7,793 bases of DNA, taken from NCBI GenBank assembly GCA_025351545.1, contig JANXVQ010000187.1:1-7793 (forward strand). The letters are read 5' to 3'. A program made the position numbers and the translations under genes. The notes below the pieces were generated by a model. That model did not search any database, was not told where the DNA came from, and was given only the letters and a program-made list of their open reading frames with translations. Of this stretch, positions 5,435-7,793 are shown piece after piece (the first letter of the stretch is position 1; every line of letters starts with the position of its first letter). Source of the stretch: Spirosoma sp. Its GTDB lineage: Bacteria > Bacteroidota > Bacteroidia > Cytophagales > Spirosomataceae.

Positions 5435-6979
5435 TCATTTTTCATTTAAAAACCTTTCCCACTCGCCGACCATTCCTTTTTTAAGGACTCGGGGGAATTT
5501 GTTCTGCCCGCCCATTTTACCTTTGGATGCCATCCAGTCGTAGAAGGTTTGATTTGGCAATACCGTTACGCTGATGTCTTTCAGAGCGTGCCGACGTTCA
5601 ACGGCGTAGTCATCATTGAGTTCCTTTAGTTTAGCGTCAATATGGTCGCGGAGCACATCGGCATCCACTTTATCGTTCGTGCCAATGTACCAGTGATGGG
5701 CAAATAACGTATCGTGGGTTACGCCCGCCACCGTAAATTCCCGTATTGAAATGCCCAACTCGTCGGAAACTGTTTCGACCGCTTTATTCATGTTATCGAC
5801 GGACAAGTGTTCACCACACAAGCTCAAAAAGTGCTTTGTTCGCCCTGTAATCACGATTTCGGCGCGGCTTTTATTGACAAACCGGATTGTGTCGCCAATC
5901 AGGTAACGCCAGGCACCGGAGCAAGTTGAAATCAAGAGGGCATATTCTTTACCCTCTTCGGCCTCATCGATCATCAAGGTTTCGGGCTTCTGGATTATTT
6001 CGCCATCGGCTGAGAAATTCTGTTCATTGAACGGAATAAATTCAAAAAAGAGGCCGTTGTTTAGTACCAGCTGCATTCCTTCAGCGTCGGGGTGGGTCTG
6101 GTAGGCGATGAAGCCCTCAGAAGCCAGATACGTTTCAATGTAGGTAATGGGGTGGGCGAGGAGCTTCTCAAAACCCTGTCGATACGGTTCAAATGAAACG
6201 CCCCCGTGGCAGAATACCATCAAGTTAGGCCATATGTCGTGGATCGTTTTGACGTTGTAACGGGCAATGATTTTTTCCATCAGCAACTGAATCCAGGCAG
6301 GCACACCCACTACGTAGCCAATATCCCAGCCTGCAGCCTGTTCCGTAATCTCGTCTAATTTGTGCGCCCAGTCTCGTTCCTGAGCAATATCGCGGCCAGG
6401 CTTATAAAATCGCTCGAACCAGAGCGGAATTTTACTGGCTGTAATGCCGCTCAAATCACCTTCAAAGTGGCCTTCGCGAGCGCTGAGGTCTGTGCTGCCG
6501 CCAAGCATCAAACAGCCCTTTTCGTAAAGCGTCGAAGGTAGATTCTGATATTTACCTAATGTGAGAATCTGCCGGATACTGGTTCGCTGGATGGCTTTCG
6601 ACATCGCTTTCGTAACCGGAATATATTTCGTAGCCGCTTCCGACGTGCCAGAACTGAGCGCAAAATATTTCACCAGTCCCGGCCAGGTTATGTTTTTCTC
6701 GCCCGCCAGGGTTTGCTTCCACCAGCCGTCGAACATTTGATTGTAGTCATGGATGGGCACATTCTGTTTGTACTTCTGATAAAACTCCCGGTCGGTGCCA
6801 AACTCGGCTGCCCGGAGCAAATCATCAAAATGATACGCTACTCCAAACTTCGTAAACTGAGCTTTTCGGATGAGCTTACGGAACACTTTACGCTGCTGGC
6901 GAAGTGCATCAAACTTCCGCAGTCTGACGACATTCGATAACCGAATGCCGTTTTTGAGCATACTACCTAGTAGAGCCAT
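5435..6979 (-). CDS. GH3-family (auxin-responsive promoter family) acyl-adenylate/amidosynthetase-like protein
   Basis: GH3 proteins belong to the ANL adenylating superfamily; plant members activate a carboxylic acid with ATP and join it to an amino acid. With a start at 6979 the protein has 514 residues, a normal bacterial GH3 length. Visible motifs are the phosphate-binding SSGTSEAATKYIP (109-121), YLASEG (284-289, motif II), YLIGDTIRF (359-367, motif III with the nucleotide-binding Asp), and the domain-linking GRTKHFLSLCGEHLS (379-393). A C-terminal GKMGGQNKFPR segment (487-497) is the likely mobile-domain lysine region. The frame continues upstream to an ATG at 7075, adding 32 residues that include two copies of FIIAPATRSS; I reject this because that ATG arises inside a heptamer satellite directly after an in-frame TGA, and MALLGSMLKNGIRL is a plausible family start. 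The substrate in bacteria of this phylum is not known. It lies downstream of SurE in the same direction. Confidence 0.88.
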   Translation of the reverse strand: MALLGSMLKNGIRLSNVVRLRKFDALRQQRKVFRKLIRKAQFTKFGVAYHFDDLLRAAEFGTDREFYQKYKQNVPIHDYNQMFDGWWKQTLAGEKNITWPGLVKYFALSSGTSEAATKYIPVTKAMSKAIQRTSIRQILTLGKYQNLPSTLYEKGCLMLGGSTDLSAREGHFEGDLSGITASKIPLWFERFYKPGRDIAQERDWAHKLDEITEQAAGWDIGYVVGVPAWIQLLMEKIIARYNVKTIHDIWPNLMVFCHGGVSFEPYRQGFEKLLAHPITYIETYLASEGFIAYQTHPDAEGMQLVLNNGLFFEFIPFNEQNFSADGEIIQKPETLMIDEAEEGKEYALLISTCSGAWRYLIGDTIRFVNKSRAEIVITGRTKHFLSLCGEHLSVDNMNKAVETVSDELGISIREFTVAGVTHDTLFAHHWYIGTNDKVDADVLRDHIDAKLKELNDDYAVERRHALKDISVTVLPNQTFYDWMASKGKMGGQNKFPRVLKKGMVGEWERFLNEK

Positions 6980-6980
6980 T

Positions 6981-7047
6981 TTGAATGATGACCGGGTTGC
7001 CGGTGCGATTATGAATGATGACCGGGTCGCTGGTGCGATAATGAATG
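6981..7047. repeat. Two 30-bp tandem repeats plus partial third, upstream of GH3
   Basis: Unit 1 (6981-7010) and unit 2 (7011-7040) agree at 26 of 30 bases; 7041-7047 repeats the first 7 bases (ATGAATG). Each unit contains TGAATGATGACCGGGT and GGTGCGAT. Read on the minus strand in the GH3 frame each unit encodes FIIAPATRSS, and the three internal differences all fall at third codon positions without changing the residue. I still regard the region as more likely untranslated leader than protein; the silent differences are the main argument against that. Confidence 0.8.
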
Positions 7048-7064
7048 TCGGCCGTTCGCCAAAA

Positions 7065-7092
7065 TCATTCATCATTCATCATTCATCATTAA
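7065..7092. repeat. TCATTCA heptamer satellite (about 4 copies)
   Basis: Three exact tandem copies of TCATTCA (7065-7085) are followed by one imperfect copy TCATTAA (7086-7092), ending three bases before the SurE stop codon complement at 7096-7098. The heptamer is the reverse complement of the TGAATGA inside each 30-bp unit next door; for example 7011-7021 can pair with 7069-7079 over 11 bases. The array supplies both the ATG at 7075 and the in-frame stop immediately upstream of it. Confidence 0.8.
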
Positions 7093-7095
7093 TAA

Positions 7096-7793
7096 TTACA
7101 ATTTCCAGTCTTTCAAGGTGTCTATCATGCCATAAGCTGTCAGATCATACTGACACGGCACAACAGACGTATAGTTCTGTGATAGAGCGTACTCGTCGGT
7201 ATCTTCGGCGTGAGTATCGAAGTTAACAAAATCGCCCGCCAGCCAAAAATACCGACGGCCATGCGGGTCGCGTCGTTCATCGAATACCTCCTGCCATTTG
7301 GCGTTGGCTTGCCGACAAATGCGGATTCCCTTCAACGGCTCAGCCGCGCGGGCCGGGAAGTTGACGTTCAGCGCCGTTCCCCGCGCTACTCCTCGCTCCA
7401 GCACATTTCGGGCAATGGTCAGAATGTGTTCGTGCGTATGCGAAAAATCGGGCTGGCTAGTGAAGTCGCCAAGTGAGAAACCGATAGCCGGAATCCCCTC
7501 GATGGCCGCTTCGATAGCCGCCGACATGGTGCCGGAATAGAGAATGCTAATGGACGAGTTGCTGCCATGATTGATACCGCTGACAACTAAATCTGGGGCG
7601 CGGTCTTTCAAGACATGGTGCTTCGCTAGTTTAACACAATCAGCCGGGGTGCCGGAACACTCATAAGCTGGCACATCGCCAAAAATGTCGGATGGATAGA
7701 GTCGTATTGGATTAGAAATCGTAATCGCGTGGCCCATGCCCGATTGTGGACTATTGGGGGCTACAACGACCACAGAACCCAATTGTTTCATCA
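7096..7793 (-). CDS. surE: SurE 5'/3'-nucleotidase, N-terminus cut by window edge
   Basis: SurE removes phosphate from nucleoside 5'- and 3'-monophosphates (and exopolyphosphate in some species), acting in the cytoplasm with a divalent metal. Visible family blocks, numbered from the ATG at 7791, are VVVVAPNSPQSGMGHAIT (7-24, with the metal-ligand Ser17), DLVVSGINHGSNS (67-79, metal-ligand Asn74), the loop YSGTMSAAIEA (85-95), LNVNFPA (141-147), and a C-terminal SVVPCQYDLTAY block. The family's N-terminal signature with the metal-binding Asp-Asp pair, about 25-30 residues before VVVVAP, is missing because the frame runs off the right edge; the Met at 7791 matches an internal family residue (V-M-K-x-L-G) and is not the true start. 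GH3 follows downstream at a gap of 116 bases with no terminator between, so co-transcription is possible. Confidence 0.95.
   Translation of the reverse strand, partial: MKQLGSVVVVAPNSPQSGMGHAITISNPIRLYPSDIFGDVPAYECSGTPADCVKLAKHHVLKDRAPDLVVSGINHGSNSSISILYSGTMSAAIEAAIEGIPAIGFSLGDFTSQPDFSHTHEHILTIARNVLERGVARGTALNVNFPARAAEPLKGIRICRQANAKWQEVFDERRDPHGRRYFWLAGDFVNFDTHAEDTDEYALSQNYTSVVPCQYDLTAYGMIDTLKDWKL

Noticed and set aside
6981..7092. CRISPR-like array
   Set aside because: The 30-bp units are directly adjacent with no spacers, there are only two, and the heptamer array is a simple satellite; no cas genes are nearby.
1..7793. A defence system, phage or mobile island
   Set aside because: The nuclease is an AddB-type repair protein, and no transposase, integrase, toxin-antitoxin pair, att-like direct repeats or tRNA is visible; the other genes are common single-copy chromosomal families.

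Overview
The window is most likely chromosomal DNA of a Bacteroidota bacterium, probably from the Cytophagales and close to Spirosoma-type genomes. I infer this from the protein families, from two candidate promoters with the Bacteroidota -7 element (TAnnTTTG type), from the near absence of strong Shine-Dalgarno sites, from a base composition that looks close to half G+C, and from perfect hairpin palindromes in the gene spacers. No species is claimed.

Layout, left to right. (1) Bases 1-2420, plus: the C-terminal ~800 residues of an AddB-like DNA-repair protein (inactivated helicase plus iron-sulfur PD-(D/E)XK nuclease); its start lies left of the window. (2) 2421-2748: a 328-base non-coding spacer between convergent genes. 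It holds a strong hairpin terminator, a composite inverted repeat and a perfect 15-bp palindrome. (3) 2749-3759, minus: a cation diffusion facilitator with a cysteine-rich cytoplasmic domain. (4) 3760-4056: the promoter region of that gene, a decayed N-terminal remnant of what looks like an M28-family secreted peptidase (3851-4006, minus), and a candidate promoter for the next gene. (5) 4057-4605, plus: a NUDIX hydrolase of the ADP-ribose pyrophosphatase type, followed without a visible terminator by (6) a LysE/RhtB-type membrane exporter ending at 5331. (7) 5332-5434: a convergent spacer with a second perfect 15-bp palindrome. (8) 5435-6979, minus: a GH3-family acyl-adenylate/amidosynthetase-like protein. 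(9) 6980-7095: a repeat-rich junction (two 30-bp units and a TCATTCA heptamer array). (10) 7096-7793, minus: the SurE 5'/3'-nucleotidase, cut by the right edge.

The genes are mostly independent housekeeping or accessory functions: DNA break repair, metal efflux, nucleotide sanitation, small-molecule export and nucleotide salvage. SurE and GH3 run in the same direction and may be co-transcribed; NUDIX and LysE may be as well. I see no tRNA, rRNA, CRISPR array, insertion sequence, phage gene or defence island, and no convincing undescribed multi-gene system. The parts that repay a second look are small: the peptidase remnant, the two palindromes that share a central core, the repeat-built SurE-GH3 junction that produces a probably spurious longer reading frame, and non-standard metal-site residues in the CDF transporter.
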